Source: Staphylococcus sp. NRL 16/872
GTDB lineage: Bacteria > Bacillota > Bacilli > Staphylococcales > Staphylococcaceae
DNA: 64,000 nucleotides
Direction: 5' to 3'
Assembly (NCBI RefSeq): GCF_022815905.2
Contig: NZ_CP119327.1
Location: 1,426,001 to 1,490,000, forward strand
Shown here: in pieces, positions 20,509 through 32,184 of the stretch
Numbering within the stretch: the first letter of the stretch is position 1
Layout of the letters: each line of letters begins with the position of its first letter
Made by a program: the position numbers and the translations under genes
Notes under the pieces: generated by a model
The model's input: the letters and a program-made list of their open reading frames with translations, nothing else
What the model was told of the DNA's origin: nothing
The model's database searches: none

Positions 20509-21855
20509 ATGAACAGAAATACCTGGATAATGGGGTTTATGCTATTTGCCATGTTTTTTGGTGCTGGTAATCTCATTTTTCCTCCTAAATTAGGGCAGGA
20601 CAGTGGCCAATATTTTTGGTGGGCTATGATTCCTTTCTGCTTAACAGGCATAGGTTTGCCTTTACTAGGCGTGATTGTAGGAGCCTTTGATAATCGAGGT
20701 TACATAGGTTCATTAAGTAAGATTTCGCCTAAATTTTCTATGATCTTTTTAATTATCATTTATTTAACTATTGGGCCTCTTTTCGCGATACCACGTACTG
20801 GTTCAACAGCATTTGAAATGACAGTGACGCCAATTGCACACACGAATAGTAATATTGCTTTATTCATATTTACTCTCATTTACTTTTTAATTGTCTTATA
20901 TTTATGTATTAATCCTAATAAGATAGTAGATCGAATTGGTTCATTGCTTACACCATTGTTGTTAATTACCATTCTAGCAATGATTATTAAAGGTTTTGTA
21001 GATTTTGGAGGCAATAGTCATTCAAATGGAAATGCAGAAGTATATACATCTACGTTAGGTAGCTTTACTAAAGGATTTACAGAAGGCTATTTAACTATGG
21101 ACGCTATCGCTTCAATCGCTTTTTCAATGATTGTAGTGAATGCTATTAAGTCAACTGGAGTAAGTCATAGAAATAGTATTTTTAAACAAACAGTTATGGC
21201 CGGTCTTATTGCTGCCGTAGCATTGATATTTATTTATGTTTCTTTAGGTTTTATAGGTAACCATATGGTGATTAATCATCACACGCTTGATAGCCTAGCT
21301 GCTAAAAATCAAAATATCGGTGCATACTTATTAACCAATATGGCAACTCAAGGTTTCGGTGTTTTTGGAAAATATTTATTAGGTATCATCGTAGCATTGG
21401 CTTGTCTAACTACCGCTTGTGGTTTGATTGTCTCTGTAAGCCAATATTTCCATAGTTTGTATCCAAAAATTTCATATAAAATATATGCCGTTATATTTAC
21501 TCTTATAAGTTTTGTGTTAGCAAATCTTGGTTTGAATTCTGTTATCTCAATGTCGGTTCCTGTGCTAAGTATTATATATCCAATCGCAATAACCGTTATC
21601 TTATTAATTTTACTTGCACAATTTATTCCAACAAAACCAATTGCTCAACAAATACCTATTATCGTAGTAAGTTGTGTTTCTATACTAAGTACCATTTCTT
21701 CAAATGGTTGGGTAAAAATTGCATTTATAGACGGATTACCTTTAAAACAAGTAGCCTTAGAATGGTTACCCATTGCAATTATTGCTACTATTATAAGCTA
21801 CATCATATCTACATTTGTCAAACAAGACTATATTAAATATCAAAACGACAAATAA
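20509..21855 (+). CDS. brnQ: Branched-chain amino acid:cation symporter BrnQ
   Basis: 448-residue integral membrane transporter for Ile, Leu and Val of the LIVCS family, with about 12 hydrophobic segments. Typical N-terminus [21 protein letters not shown], then [10 protein letters not shown]. The ATG at 20509 is chosen because AAAAGGAG stands before it and the family begins here; 32 further upstream codons are open but not conserved-looking. Gene order suggests the S. aureus BrnQ3 equivalent, whose transport role there is doubtful, so substrate range is uncertain. Confidence 0.9.
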   Translation: MNRNTWIMGFMLFAMFFGAGNLIFPPKLGQDSGQYFWWAMIPFCLTGIGLPLLGVIVGAFDNRGYIGSLSKISPKFSMIFLIIIYLTIGPLFAIPRTGSTAFEMTVTPIAHTNSNIALFIFTLIYFLIVLYLCINPNKIVDRIGSLLTPLLLITILAMIIKGFVDFGGNSHSNGNAEVYTSTLGSFTKGFTEGYLTMDAIASIAFSMIVVNAIKSTGVSHRNSIFKQTVMAGLIAAVALIFIYVSLGFIGNHMVINHHTLDSLAAKNQNIGAYLLTNMATQGFGVFGKYLLGIIVALACLTTACGLIVSVSQYFHSLYPKISYKIYAVIFTLISFVLANLGLNSVISMSVPVLSIIYPIAITVILLILLAQFIPTKPIAQQIPIIVVSCVSILSTISSNGWVKIAFIDGLPLKQVALEWLPIAIIATIISYIISTFVKQDYIKYQNDK

Positions 21856-21860
21856 TATAA

Positions 21861-21902
21861 ACGAGCGCATCACTCATGATAGGGTGATGCGCTCGTTTTT
21901 TA
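21861..21902. terminator. Bidirectional terminator between brnQ and the TelA-like gene
   Basis: 13-bp perfect arms (21861-21873 and 21884-21896, core GAGCGCATCAC) followed by TTTTT on the plus strand; serves convergent transcripts. Confidence 0.85.
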
Positions 21903-21915
21903 AGAAATTGATTTT

Positions 21916-23079
21916 TTATTCTTTTCTCATTGTTAATAAATGTTGTTTAAGTTCATTTTCTAGGCCACTAAGTTCACGTTCAGCTTCTTGTCGTTTTTGA
22001 CGTCCATTTTGCTGAATTTGAAGAGTCTGTTCAATTGTTTCAATAATATCACTTTGCGTTGTTTTAAGCGTTTCTATATCTACAATACCACGTTCATTTT
22101 CAGTAGCAGTTTCAATAGCGTTTTGTTTTAACATAGCTGCATTTTGAGTTAATAAATCGTTCGTTGTATCTGTAACGGCACGTTGCGCACTCACTGCATT
22201 TCGTTGTCTCATTAGCGTAAGGGCAATTGCCATTTGATTTTTCCATAGTGGAATACTTGTAAGAATTGAACTTTGAATTTTCTCAGCCAATGCTTGGTTC
22301 ACGTTTTGAATCATTCGAATTTGTGGGGCAGTTTGAATAGCAATTTGTCTTGATAATTGTAAATCATAAATACGTTTATCTAGACGATCAACAAATTGTT
22401 CCATATCTGCCACGGCTTGAATGTCCATTTGATTGCCTGTTTGTTCAGCATGTTGTTGTAATTTAGGAATGTCATTAGTAAGAATTTCCTGTTTTTTACG
22501 TTTAGCTGCAGCAATATATAATGAAACATCATCGAAATACGTCTTATTTTGTTCATATAAACCGTCTAACAATTGAATGTCTTTTGATAAATTATTCTTA
22601 TGCTTATCCAATTGAATAGTAATACGGTCAATTTGTGAACTTACTGACTGCATTCTTGAGAAAATTTCATTAACTGAAGCTTTAGTTCTTTTAAACAGTC
22701 GTTTAAGTTTAGATTGTTTCTCCGGATTTAAATCATCTGGATTTACAGTTTTGAGTTTAGACATTAATTGATTCAATGCATCGCCCACAGGCCCAATTTC
22801 TTTGGCTTGAACTTCATCTAACATTCGATGTGAGAATTGAGACATATTTTGTTGTAGATGAGAACCAAATGCTAATAAACCATCGTTATCTAATGGTTTA
22901 ATTTGTTGGCTAATAGAATCAATTTTTTTAAGTTCATTCTTATTAAATTGACGCTCAAAATCTTCAGCAATCGTATTCTGAGAAATATTAGGGTTGTTAG
23001 TAGTGTTTGTGTTTAGTTGTTGTTGGTCTATATAATCATCTAATGGATGTGAGTTAATAAATTGTTCTTCTTTCGTCAT
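21916..23079 (-). CDS. TelA/KlaA-like toxic anion resistance family protein
   Basis: 387-residue soluble, strongly helical protein of the TelA family (named for tellurite resistance on plasmids; in staphylococci linked to tolerance of cell-wall-active compounds). Long coiled-coil stretches such as IDRITIQLDKHKNNLSKDIQ and a conserved centre with SILTSIPLWKNQMAIAL and LMRQRNA. No enzyme motifs. It starts 25 bases after the XpaC-like gene, and the two are known to be neighbours widely in Firmicutes, implying joint function. Confidence 0.85.
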   Translation of the reverse strand: MTKEEQFINSHPLDDYIDQQQLNTNTTNNPNISQNTIAEDFERQFNKNELKKIDSISQQIKPLDNDGLLAFGSHLQQNMSQFSHRMLDEVQAKEIGPVGDALNQLMSKLKTVNPDDLNPEKQSKLKRLFKRTKASVNEIFSRMQSVSSQIDRITIQLDKHKNNLSKDIQLLDGLYEQNKTYFDDVSLYIAAAKRKKQEILTNDIPKLQQHAEQTGNQMDIQAVADMEQFVDRLDKRIYDLQLSRQIAIQTAPQIRMIQNVNQALAEKIQSSILTSIPLWKNQMAIALTLMRQRNAVSAQRAVTDTTNDLLTQNAAMLKQNAIETATENERGIVDIETLKTTQSDIIETIEQTLQIQQNGRQKRQEAERELSGLENELKQHLLTMRKE

Positions 23080-23104
23080 TTATATCTTCGCTCCATTCTT
23101 TAAA

Positions 23105-23731
23105 TTAATTATCTTTATGACGATTTTGTTCAAGACGATTAAGTTCCATTTCAACATCTAATCGCTCATAATCGTCTTCATTTAAACGTTTTAAATCTGC
23201 AATCAATGTGCGTTTTACTTCGTCTAATGTAATGCGAGTTTGTTCCAATTTTTGTTTCTCTGCTGCTGATTTCTTAGGCATTTTCGATAAACGCGTATAT
23301 GACTCAATTAAATTTAACGCATTATCAATATGAGAATAGAAGAAACTTTCAACTTTGAAAAACAAACCCGGTCTTTGTTTAACGGCAACATGAATTGATT
23401 TCGAAATACGATAAATATCATTGATTTGACGAAAATCTTTAAGAGATCGCACATTAACATAAGATCTTAATATATTTCTAATTTTATCTTGCGATTGATT
23501 TAACTGATTTCTAACAAAGCGATAATCTCTACGTGATAAGCCTATTTCAGTTAAATATTTTTTTGACGTTAAGCGTTGAGTAGGGAAGTAAGATACAAAA
23601 AACATCCCAATACCTATTAGAGCGTCTAGTATAAATGAAAGATCAAATCCAAATATACTTACCGCCCATGAAATAATAGCTACTGGAATTCCTACTAAAA
23701 CGCCTATGAATCGAGAAATATTATATCTCAA
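23105..23731 (-). CDS. XpaC-like membrane protein
   Basis: 208-residue protein with two N-terminal membrane segments (about 7-27 and 33-50: RFIGVLVGIPVAIISWAVSI and SFILDALIGIGMFFVSYF) and a basic, helical cytoplasmic region. It matches the XpaC family, originally tied to hydrolysis of 5-bromo-4-chloroindolyl phosphate, though enzymatic activity is doubtful. Starts with TTG (complement of 23729-23731) after AAGGAAG. First gene of a pair with the TelA-like protein. Confidence 0.8.
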   Translation of the reverse strand: MRYNISRFIGVLVGIPVAIISWAVSIFGFDLSFILDALIGIGMFFVSYFPTQRLTSKKYLTEIGLSRRDYRFVRNQLNQSQDKIRNILRSYVNVRSLKDFRQINDIYRISKSIHVAVKQRPGLFFKVESFFYSHIDNALNLIESYTRLSKMPKKSAAEKQKLEQTRITLDEVKRTLIADLKRLNEDDYERLDVEMELNRLEQNRHKDN

Positions 23732-23751
23732 ATGGCATCTTCCTTTATATT

Positions 23752-24021
23752 TTAAATCGATTGAAATTCTGAATATTGTTTATCGTTATTAGCCTCTTCA
23801 ATAGTATAATTATCAACTGAAGAAGCTGGTGATGCGCCATCAATAACGGCATTTATAAATTGTTCTAAATCCGCTTCTTTTCCTAGAGCATAAATTTCAA
23901 CATAGTCTTCCACGTTTTGAACTGTTCCTACGATGTTATATTTCTGCGCTATTTTTTGTGTATAATAACGAAATCCTACACCTTGAACTGTTCCAAAAAC
24001 TTGTAAATGCTTATGTTGCAT
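23752..24021 (-). CDS. acyP: Acylphosphatase
   Basis: 89-residue enzyme hydrolysing acyl phosphates. The catalytic arginine is in [15 protein letters not shown] and the catalytic asparagine in [14 protein letters not shown], where the common DG is DY, which as I recall is also seen in S. aureus. Full length. It is divergent from msaA, and its promoter region contains a perfect TTTAACGTTAAA palindrome at 24052-24063. Confidence 0.92.
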   Translation of the reverse strand: MQHKHLQVFGTVQGVGFRYYTQKIAQKYNIVGTVQNVEDYVEIYALGKEADLEQFINAVIDGASPASSVDNYTIEEANNDKQYSEFQSI

Positions 24022-24184
24022 AATATCACCTCTTATTACTATTATACGAACTTTAACGTTAAAAAACTAATAATTACTATCACTTACGATAAAGGTCCGC
24101 CAAAAGTATGAGACGTTAAACTTGAATTCATTCATATTCGCGTTAAAATAACTTTATAGTTTTAATTTGAGAGGGGAATTTACA

Positions 24185-24493
24185 ATGTGGACAGTTGCAA
24201 AGATCAGAGCTGACTACGAGGGATGGTGGTTATTTAGCGACTGGACAGATAAAATAGTGGAGCAACACCATTTTAATAGTTATGAAGAAATGTTGAGAAA
24301 TTATAAAAAATTAATTAATGAAAGCAAACAATATTATGATAACCATGTAATTGGTAAATATAATATTCATGCATTTTATAATAATTGTGATTTAAATTTT
24401 TGTGAAGATTGCGATGAAGATTTACAAATATTTTATAGTTTTATTGTTTTAAATAATAATGAAGTTTATTGTAATCTACCAAAATTTAATTAA
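24185..24493 (+). CDS. msaA: MsaA-like DUF1033 protein
   Basis: 102-residue soluble protein starting MWTVAKIRADYEGWWLFSDW, a DUF1033-type N-terminus, and containing NCDLNFCEDCDEDLQIFY. In S. aureus this gene and the downstream cold-shock gene form the msa locus that modulates SarA and biofilm formation. Molecular function unknown. The ATG at 24185 follows GAGAGGGGAA. Codon use and composition are more AT-rich than the neighbours. cspA has its own promoter 23 bases beyond the stop. Confidence 0.8.
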   Translation: MWTVAKIRADYEGWWLFSDWTDKIVEQHHFNSYEEMLRNYKKLINESKQYYDNHVIGKYNIHAFYNNCDLNFCEDCDEDLQIFYSFIVLNNNEVYCNLPKFN

Positions 24494-24515
24494 AAGATAA
24501 TTTTCTATATTTGTA

Positions 24516-24544
24516 TTGCAATTTAATACGAACTAACATATAAT
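24516..24544 (+). promoter_or_regulatory. cspA promoter with a long leader
   Basis: TTGCAA (24516-24521), a 17-base spacer and a perfect TATAAT (24539-24544). Transcription would start near 24551 and leave an untranslated leader of about 147 bases before cspA, typical of cold-shock mRNAs whose leader folds change with temperature. Confidence 0.6.
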
Positions 24545-24697
24545 AGCTATTAAGCAATGGTTTTATTCCATATTGCAAAGAATATCTGTAAGAGTTATTT
24601 ATAGCGTTTTGTTATTCATACATAATTGTCACATGTATTTTTTGTAATATGCGAATAATGCATATTGAAAGAATTTAGTCTTGGAGGTTTCAGAATT

Positions 24698-24898
24698 ATG
24701 AAACAAGGTACAGTTAAATGGTTTAACGCTGAAAAAGGTTTTGGTTTTATCGAAGTTGAAGGTGAAAACGACGTATTCGTACACTTTTCAGCAATTAACC
24801 AAGATGGTTATAAATCATTAGAAGAAGGTCAATCAGTTGAATTTGAAGTAGTTGAAGGCGACCGCGGTCCTCAAGCTGCAAACGTTGTTAAACTATAA
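24698..24898 (+). CDS. cspA: Cold shock protein CspA (MsaB)
   Basis: 66-residue single-stranded nucleic acid chaperone. RNP-1 KGFGFIEV and RNP-2 DVFVHFSAI are intact, with [14 protein letters not shown] at the N-terminus. The same protein is called MsaB in S. aureus, where it binds RNA and acts on capsule and biofilm genes. Start at ATG 24698 after TTGGAGGTTT; an earlier in-frame ATG at 24665 lies in the leader. Ends in a terminator. Confidence 0.97.
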   Translation: MKQGTVKWFNAEKGFGFIEVEGENDVFVHFSAINQDGYKSLEEGQSVEFEVVEGDRGPQAANVVKL

Positions 24899-24927
24899 TA
24901 AATAGATTGTAAAATATTGACTTTAGT

Positions 24928-24958
24928 AACACCTTACCAAGATGTAGGGTGTTTTTTT
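24928..24958 (+). terminator. Intrinsic terminator after cspA
   Basis: Arms AACACCTTAC and GTAGGGTGTT (one G-U) followed by TTTTTT. Confidence 0.8.
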
Positions 24959-24983
24959 ATTGTCCAATTTTAGTATATATAAA

Positions 24984-25034
24984 AGCCATATTCTGTCCCA
25001 GTTTGAAAGGATTAGAATATGGCTAAATTTTTTT
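24984..25034. terminator. Bidirectional terminator between cspA and lysA
   Basis: 11-bp perfect arms AGCCATATTCT (24984-24994) and AGAATATGGCT (25014-25024), followed on the plus strand by AAATTTTTTTA. The loop contains TGTCCCAG, a fragment of the GTCCCAGC intergenic repeat type. Confidence 0.75.
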
Positions 25035-25060
25035 ATACAAAATTCACTAATTATAAAAGA

Positions 25061-26326
25061 TTATTTAGTATCATTAATAATTAATTGACGTAATGATTGA
25101 CGTTTAATGACTTCGCGTGCTTTTCCATCTTTTAAGAAGAACACAGGTGGTTTCTGCATTTGATTGTAATTAGAAGCCATTGAATAATGGTATGCACCTG
25201 TAGAAAGAATCGCTAGATAATCACCACGTTGAACAGAAGAAGGGAGTTTCGCATCACGAATAATGATGTCGCCTGATTCACATAATTTACCAGCAATTGT
25301 TACTGTTTCATTAGCATCTTCATGACGATTAACTAATAATGCTTGATATTTAGCACCATATAATGCAGTTCTAATATGATCGCTCATACCGCCATCAATT
25401 GAAACATATTTATTTACTTCAGGAATTTCTTTAATTGTACCAACTTCATATAAAGTAATTCCAGCTTCTCCAACGATAGAACGACCTGGCTCAATACCAA
25501 TTTCAGGTACTTCATAATGTAAACGTTCAGTTTCAGCTTTGATTGCATCTGTAATTTCTGCGATACCTTCTTCAATAGGGAAACTTACGTCTCCTTCAAC
25601 GTATTTGATACCGAAACCTCCGCCTAAGTTAAGTAATTCAACTTTAATATCATTTTCAGAAAGCCAATTAAGCACGATCTTAGCAGTTTCAATCATCGCT
25701 TCAGTTCCTTCGATTTGAGAACCAATATGGAAGTGAATTCCTTTTAAATGTAAACGTTTAGAGTCACGTACTTTATTAACCGCTTCAATCGCTAAGCCAT
25801 GGCGAATTGATAAACCAAATTTGCTATCTTCCTGACCAGTTTGAATAAACTCATGTGTATGCGCTTCAACACCAGGATTAACACGTAATACTACATTTAC
25901 AGTATCGCTTGCATATCTGTCGATTAAATCAATTTCTTCAAGTGAATCAATGACAAAGTAACCAACGCCACTTTCTAGAGCGTATTGAATTTCACGTTTT
26001 GTTTTGTTATTTCCATGGAAGTGAATCTTGCTTGGGTCAAATTTAGCTTCTAATGCTGTATACAATTCACCTTCAGAAACGACATCTAATTGTAAGTCTT
26101 CTTCTTGTACTAATTTGACCATTTGAATACAAGTAAACGCTTTTGAAGCATATGAAATATTATATTTTAAACCGCTTTTTTGAAAAGCTGAGTGATATCT
26201 ACGCATTTGATTGCGGATTTCATCTTCATCATAAACAATAGTAGGTGTACCAAAACTTTGAGCAAGTGTTTTTAAACTTGTACCTGCCATTGTTAATTCA
26301 CCATATTCATTATATTTAACTGACAT
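25061..26326 (-). CDS. lysA: Diaminopimelate decarboxylase
   Basis: PLP enzyme converting meso-diaminopimelate to L-lysine, last step of the pathway encoded in this operon. Lysine matters doubly because it is the third residue of the staphylococcal peptidoglycan stem peptide. 421 residues; PLP lysine Lys62 in SYASKAFTC, HIGSQI, LNLGGGFGIKY, EPGRSIVGEAG and the catalytic LCESGDII. Starts 2 bases after alr ends. Confidence 0.97.
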   Translation of the reverse strand: MSVKYNEYGELTMAGTSLKTLAQSFGTPTIVYDEDEIRNQMRRYHSAFQKSGLKYNISYASKAFTCIQMVKLVQEEDLQLDVVSEGELYTALEAKFDPSKIHFHGNNKTKREIQYALESGVGYFVIDSLEEIDLIDRYASDTVNVVLRVNPGVEAHTHEFIQTGQEDSKFGLSIRHGLAIEAVNKVRDSKRLHLKGIHFHIGSQIEGTEAMIETAKIVLNWLSENDIKVELLNLGGGFGIKYVEGDVSFPIEEGIAEITDAIKAETERLHYEVPEIGIEPGRSIVGEAGITLYEVGTIKEIPEVNKYVSIDGGMSDHIRTALYGAKYQALLVNRHEDANETVTIAGKLCESGDIIIRDAKLPSSVQRGDYLAILSTGAYHYSMASNYNQMQKPPVFFLKDGKAREVIKRQSLRQLIINDTK

Positions 26327-26328
26327 TT

Positions 26329-27405
26329 TTATCTATACTCCTTTATGAGAGAATCATGATTCATCGCACTAAGTTGTTCAGAGTTAGCGCCCACACCTTT
26401 GAATGTGTATTCATCAATGCGTATATCGTTATTATATAATATCACTTCATCTTGTGCATGCACTTCATCATCAACTTCTACAAACATATGACTCATCATT
26501 AAAGCTCGAATAGGGTAACGTTTGCCATTAATAAGCGCTTCATGTTTCGCACGTGATTTAAGAATACCGTCGCCATAGCCTACATCTACAACTGCTAATC
26601 GTGTTTTGTCACGTGTAGCTTCATATGCAAAGCTATAGCCACAATAATCACCTTCATTTACTTCTCGAATTTGTATAACATTCCCTTTAACAGTAAGCGA
26701 CTGCTGAATGCTTTCTTCATCTAATTTACTGTATGGACGAGATCCATATAAAGCAATCCCTACACGTGCATGTGTATGGAATGGAAGCAACTTTTGATCT
26801 TCACGATAATAACTAGCACTATTTTGAGCATGTATCATATCAAACTGGTAACCCTCGTCTAATAGTGTGTTGACTACATTTAACCAAGCTTTGCGTTCTA
26901 GACTATACTCTGGAACATCAAATTCATCAGCATATCCAAAGTGTGTCCATAATCCAGAAATTACCATTTTGCGTGGATTAGAATTATTATAATCATCTGT
27001 TAATACTTCTTTAATTTCTGCTAATGTTTTAAACCCTGATCGATGTAATAAATTTTCAAACTCTACATGAACTTTAATTTCATGTAAATCCTCTTTATAT
27101 TTATAGTAGTATTCTAAAGAAGGTAATGTCATTTGAATTTGATTATCTCTCACAGTTTCAAAGTCATATACTGCATTCATCAAGAATATTGTAGCTTCTG
27201 GAACTAATTTACGGATTCTTACAGCTTCTTTTAAAGAAGTCGTACTAAAAGTAGTAATACCTGCTTTTGTAAATTGTTTCACCGCAAATTCCAATCCATA
27301 ATGATAAGCATTATTTTTTACTACTGCCATAATAGAATTATTCTTTTTTACTTTAACAGCATTTTGATAAAACGCTTCTGAATTAACCGACCATATTGCT
27401 GTCAA
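26329..27405 (-). CDS. alr2: Alanine racemase family protein (Alr2-like)
   Basis: 358-residue PLP racemase of the alanine racemase family, with PLP lysine Lys30 in [11 protein letters not shown] and later VVDVGYGDG and the LYGSRPYS tyrosine region. Position inside the lysine operon matches S. aureus alr2, a second racemase beside alr1; D-Ala supply or a side role in lysine/DAP metabolism is possible. Start is TTG at 27405 (TTGACAGCAATATGG) with GGAG nine bases before, lying inside the end of the upstream gene region. lysA follows after 2 bases. Confidence 0.85.
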   Translation of the reverse strand: MTAIWSVNSEAFYQNAVKVKKNNSIMAVVKNNAYHYGLEFAVKQFTKAGITTFSTTSLKEAVRIRKLVPEATIFLMNAVYDFETVRDNQIQMTLPSLEYYYKYKEDLHEIKVHVEFENLLHRSGFKTLAEIKEVLTDDYNNSNPRKMVISGLWTHFGYADEFDVPEYSLERKAWLNVVNTLLDEGYQFDMIHAQNSASYYREDQKLLPFHTHARVGIALYGSRPYSKLDEESIQQSLTVKGNVIQIREVNEGDYCGYSFAYEATRDKTRLAVVDVGYGDGILKSRAKHEALINGKRYPIRALMMSHMFVEVDDEVHAQDEVILYNNDIRIDEYTFKGVGANSEQLSAMNHDSLIKEYR

Positions 27406-27411
27406 TTTCAG

Positions 27412-28563
27412 TTACTCCTCTCCATAATGCATTAATAATTGCTCATAATAGTTCGCCACATCTATTAATACTTTTTCATCAAAGTTCAAGTGAGAAGTAT
27501 GTAAACCTGTGACATAACCTTTACCTTCATTGCGAGTACCTACAAATGCAAAGTAAGCAGGGGCCAGTTGTTGTCCATAGAAACTAAAGTCTTCACCAAA
27601 TAAGAATGGTAAAGGTTTCTCTATCACTTCTAAATTTGCGTTACGAATAGCTTGTTCAACACTCACTTTTAATTCAGGGCTATTCATTGTCGCAGGATAA
27701 CCTTCTTCAAATTTCACTTCACATTCTACGTTGAATAGTAACTGTACGCTTTCTGCAATTTTTTGCATTTGTGTTTTAACCACATTTAAGTCATTGGCGT
27801 CGTATGTGCGTACTGTTCCTTCTAAATAACCATTACTTGGAACTGTATTAATTGCTTCACCAGCTTCAAAATGGCCCATATGAACAATGTTACGTTTCAA
27901 ACCATTTAAATGATACTGTTGAATTTGTCCTACTTGATTTAATACGTGTAATAGGGCTTCACCACATGAATGCCCTTGTTCTTTATCAGCTACGTGACTT
28001 GATAATCCTTTTAAAAAGAAACGATATTCTGTGGCGCTTGCTGTAATTTCATTATCACGAATCACCACTTGTCCTTCGTCAGCAAATGGGTTTACATGAA
28101 TTCCAAATATCGCTTCAATAGGGTAATTATTAAATGCGCCCGCTTTAATTAGACGATTTGCGCCACCACCTGTTTCTTCAGCAGGTTGGAAGATAAACAC
28201 GACATTATGAGGTAACTCACCATTATCAGCCATTGTTTTACAACGTTTTACAAATAACATTAATGCAGCTGTGTGACCATCATGTCCACAAGCATGCATA
28301 ATATTATCTGTTTGACTACGATAATCGACTTCATTCTCTTCAAAAATAGGTAAGGCATCAATATCGGCTCTAAAAGCAATAGTATGATCACTATTTCCTT
28401 TTAAATAAGCGATTGCGCCTGTTTCAAGTGGTCGTTCATATGAAACACCTAACTCTTCTAAGAAATTGATGATATATTGTGTTGTTTCAAATTCATGCAA
28501 ACTCAATTCAGGGTGTTGATGTAAGTGTCTTCTATGTTTTATTACAAATTCTAATTCATTCAT
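27412..28563 (-). CDS. dapL: M20 amidohydrolase, likely N-acetyl-diaminopimelate deacetylase
   Basis: 383-residue metal-dependent deacetylase of the M20/HipO family: metal ligands in [14 protein letters not shown] and [12 protein letters not shown], later [11 protein letters not shown] and [11 protein letters not shown]. Often labelled hippurate hydrolase, but its place in the DAP operon after the acetyltransferase dapD makes removal of the acetyl group from N-acetyl-LL-DAP the natural reaction. AAAGGAATG precedes the ATG. A 183-base gap with a repeat hairpin separates it from dapD; alr2 follows after 6 bases. Confidence 0.85.
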   Translation of the reverse strand: MNELEFVIKHRRHLHQHPELSLHEFETTQYIINFLEELGVSYERPLETGAIAYLKGNSDHTIAFRADIDALPIFEENEVDYRSQTDNIMHACGHDGHTAALMLFVKRCKTMADNGELPHNVVFIFQPAEETGGGANRLIKAGAFNNYPIEAIFGIHVNPFADEGQVVIRDNEITASATEYRFFLKGLSSHVADKEQGHSCGEALLHVLNQVGQIQQYHLNGLKRNIVHMGHFEAGEAINTVPSNGYLEGTVRTYDANDLNVVKTQMQKIAESVQLLFNVECEVKFEEGYPATMNSPELKVSVEQAIRNANLEVIEKPLPFLFGEDFSFYGQQLAPAYFAFVGTRNEGKGYVTGLHTSHLNFDEKVLIDVANYYEQLLMHYGEE

Positions 28564-28689
28564 TTTATCATTCCTTTGTTTACTTAATAATCAGACGTAT
28601 AGTTATATTCTTTTTTGAAAAATAGTTGCTAGCCTTACTGGAGCTTCATTTTCATAAAAAGAATGAAAAACTTTGGTAATTATACATAA

Positions 28690-28717
28690 AGGCTGAGACT
28701 AAAGTGTCCCAGCCTCT
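28690..28717. repeat. Short GGCTGAGAC/GTCCCAGCC intergenic hairpin
   Basis: Arms GGCTGAGAC and GTCCCAGCC (with one imperfect pair) face each other around TAAAGT in the dapD-dapL gap. It belongs by look to the same GAGAC...GTCCC repeat class as 48369-48649. No T-run; probably RNA-stabilising or repeat-derived. Confidence 0.5.
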
Positions 28718-28746
28718 ACATACTAAAAATAAAAGCTCAATAAATC

Positions 28747-29466
28747 TTAATCATTTAACTTTCTTAACGCTGAAACAATTTCACGTTTAGAGTCTTCAAC
28801 TTCAGACGTTTGTTTAATTACTTTCGCAGGGGTACCAGCTACTACTGCACCAGCTGGGACATCTTGAGTAACAATAGCACCAGCTGCTACGATAGCACCT
28901 TCGCCAACTCTTACACCTTCAAGAATAACAGCGTTTGCTCCAATAAGCACATTATCTTCAATCACTACTGGAGAGGCACTTGGCGGCTCAATAACACCAG
29001 CTAATACAGCGCCTGCACCGACATGAACGTTCTTACCAGTTGTAGCACGACCGCCTAATGTCGCATTCATATCAATCATTGTGCCTTCGCCAACAACGGC
29101 ACCAATATTAATAGTAGCGCCCATCATAACTACTGCGCCGTCTTCGATAATGGCTTGTTCACGGATAAAAGCACCTGGTTCAATTCGGGCATTCGTATTT
29201 GTTAAATCTTTAAGAGGAATAGCCGAATTACGACGATCCATTTCAATTTCTAAGTCAGTAATGCTAGCTTGGTTGGCTTCGTAGAAAGATTTCCAATCAT
29301 CCGCTTCACAGAAGATAACTTTTGAATTATCTGATCCAAACACTTTAAATGATTCTGGGAAATTAACATTATTAAATTCTCCATTAACATAAACCTTTAA
29401 AGGTGTAGATTTCTTAGCATCACTTATATATTGAATAATTTCTTGTGCAGAAAGGTGTTGTACCAT
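28747..29466 (-). CDS. dapD: Tetrahydrodipicolinate N-acetyltransferase
   Basis: 239-residue left-handed beta-helix acetyltransferase of the acetylase branch of lysine synthesis, transferring acetyl from acetyl-CoA to tetrahydrodipicolinate. The hexapeptide repeats run about 90-215 (e.g. [39 protein letters not shown]). The start is set at ATG 29466 (MVQHL), well placed after AAGGAG; an upstream in-frame TTG at 29472 adds two residues and is less likely. Acts before DapL. Confidence 0.95.
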   Translation of the reverse strand: MVQHLSAQEIIQYISDAKKSTPLKVYVNGEFNNVNFPESFKVFGSDNSKVIFCEADDWKSFYEANQASITDLEIEMDRRNSAIPLKDLTNTNARIEPGAFIREQAIIEDGAVVMMGATINIGAVVGEGTMIDMNATLGGRATTGKNVHVGAGAVLAGVIEPPSASPVVIEDNVLIGANAVILEGVRVGEGAIVAAGAIVTQDVPAGAVVAGTPAKVIKQTSEVEDSKREIVSALRKLND

Positions 29467-29514
29467 GTTCAATTCTCCTTATTATTTCATTTATTTAAAG
29501 ATTACTTTCAGTTT

Positions 29515-32116
<2,602 letters not shown>

Positions 32117-32184
32117 AAAAAGTCACTCCATTATTTTATTATTTTGAATTTTTAAAAAATTAATTATAAATAGGATCTTTCAAC

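Noticed and set aside
28810-29284. Antisense frames over dapD
   Set aside because: The hexapeptide repeats of dapD create long open frames on the opposite strand; no independent evidence.
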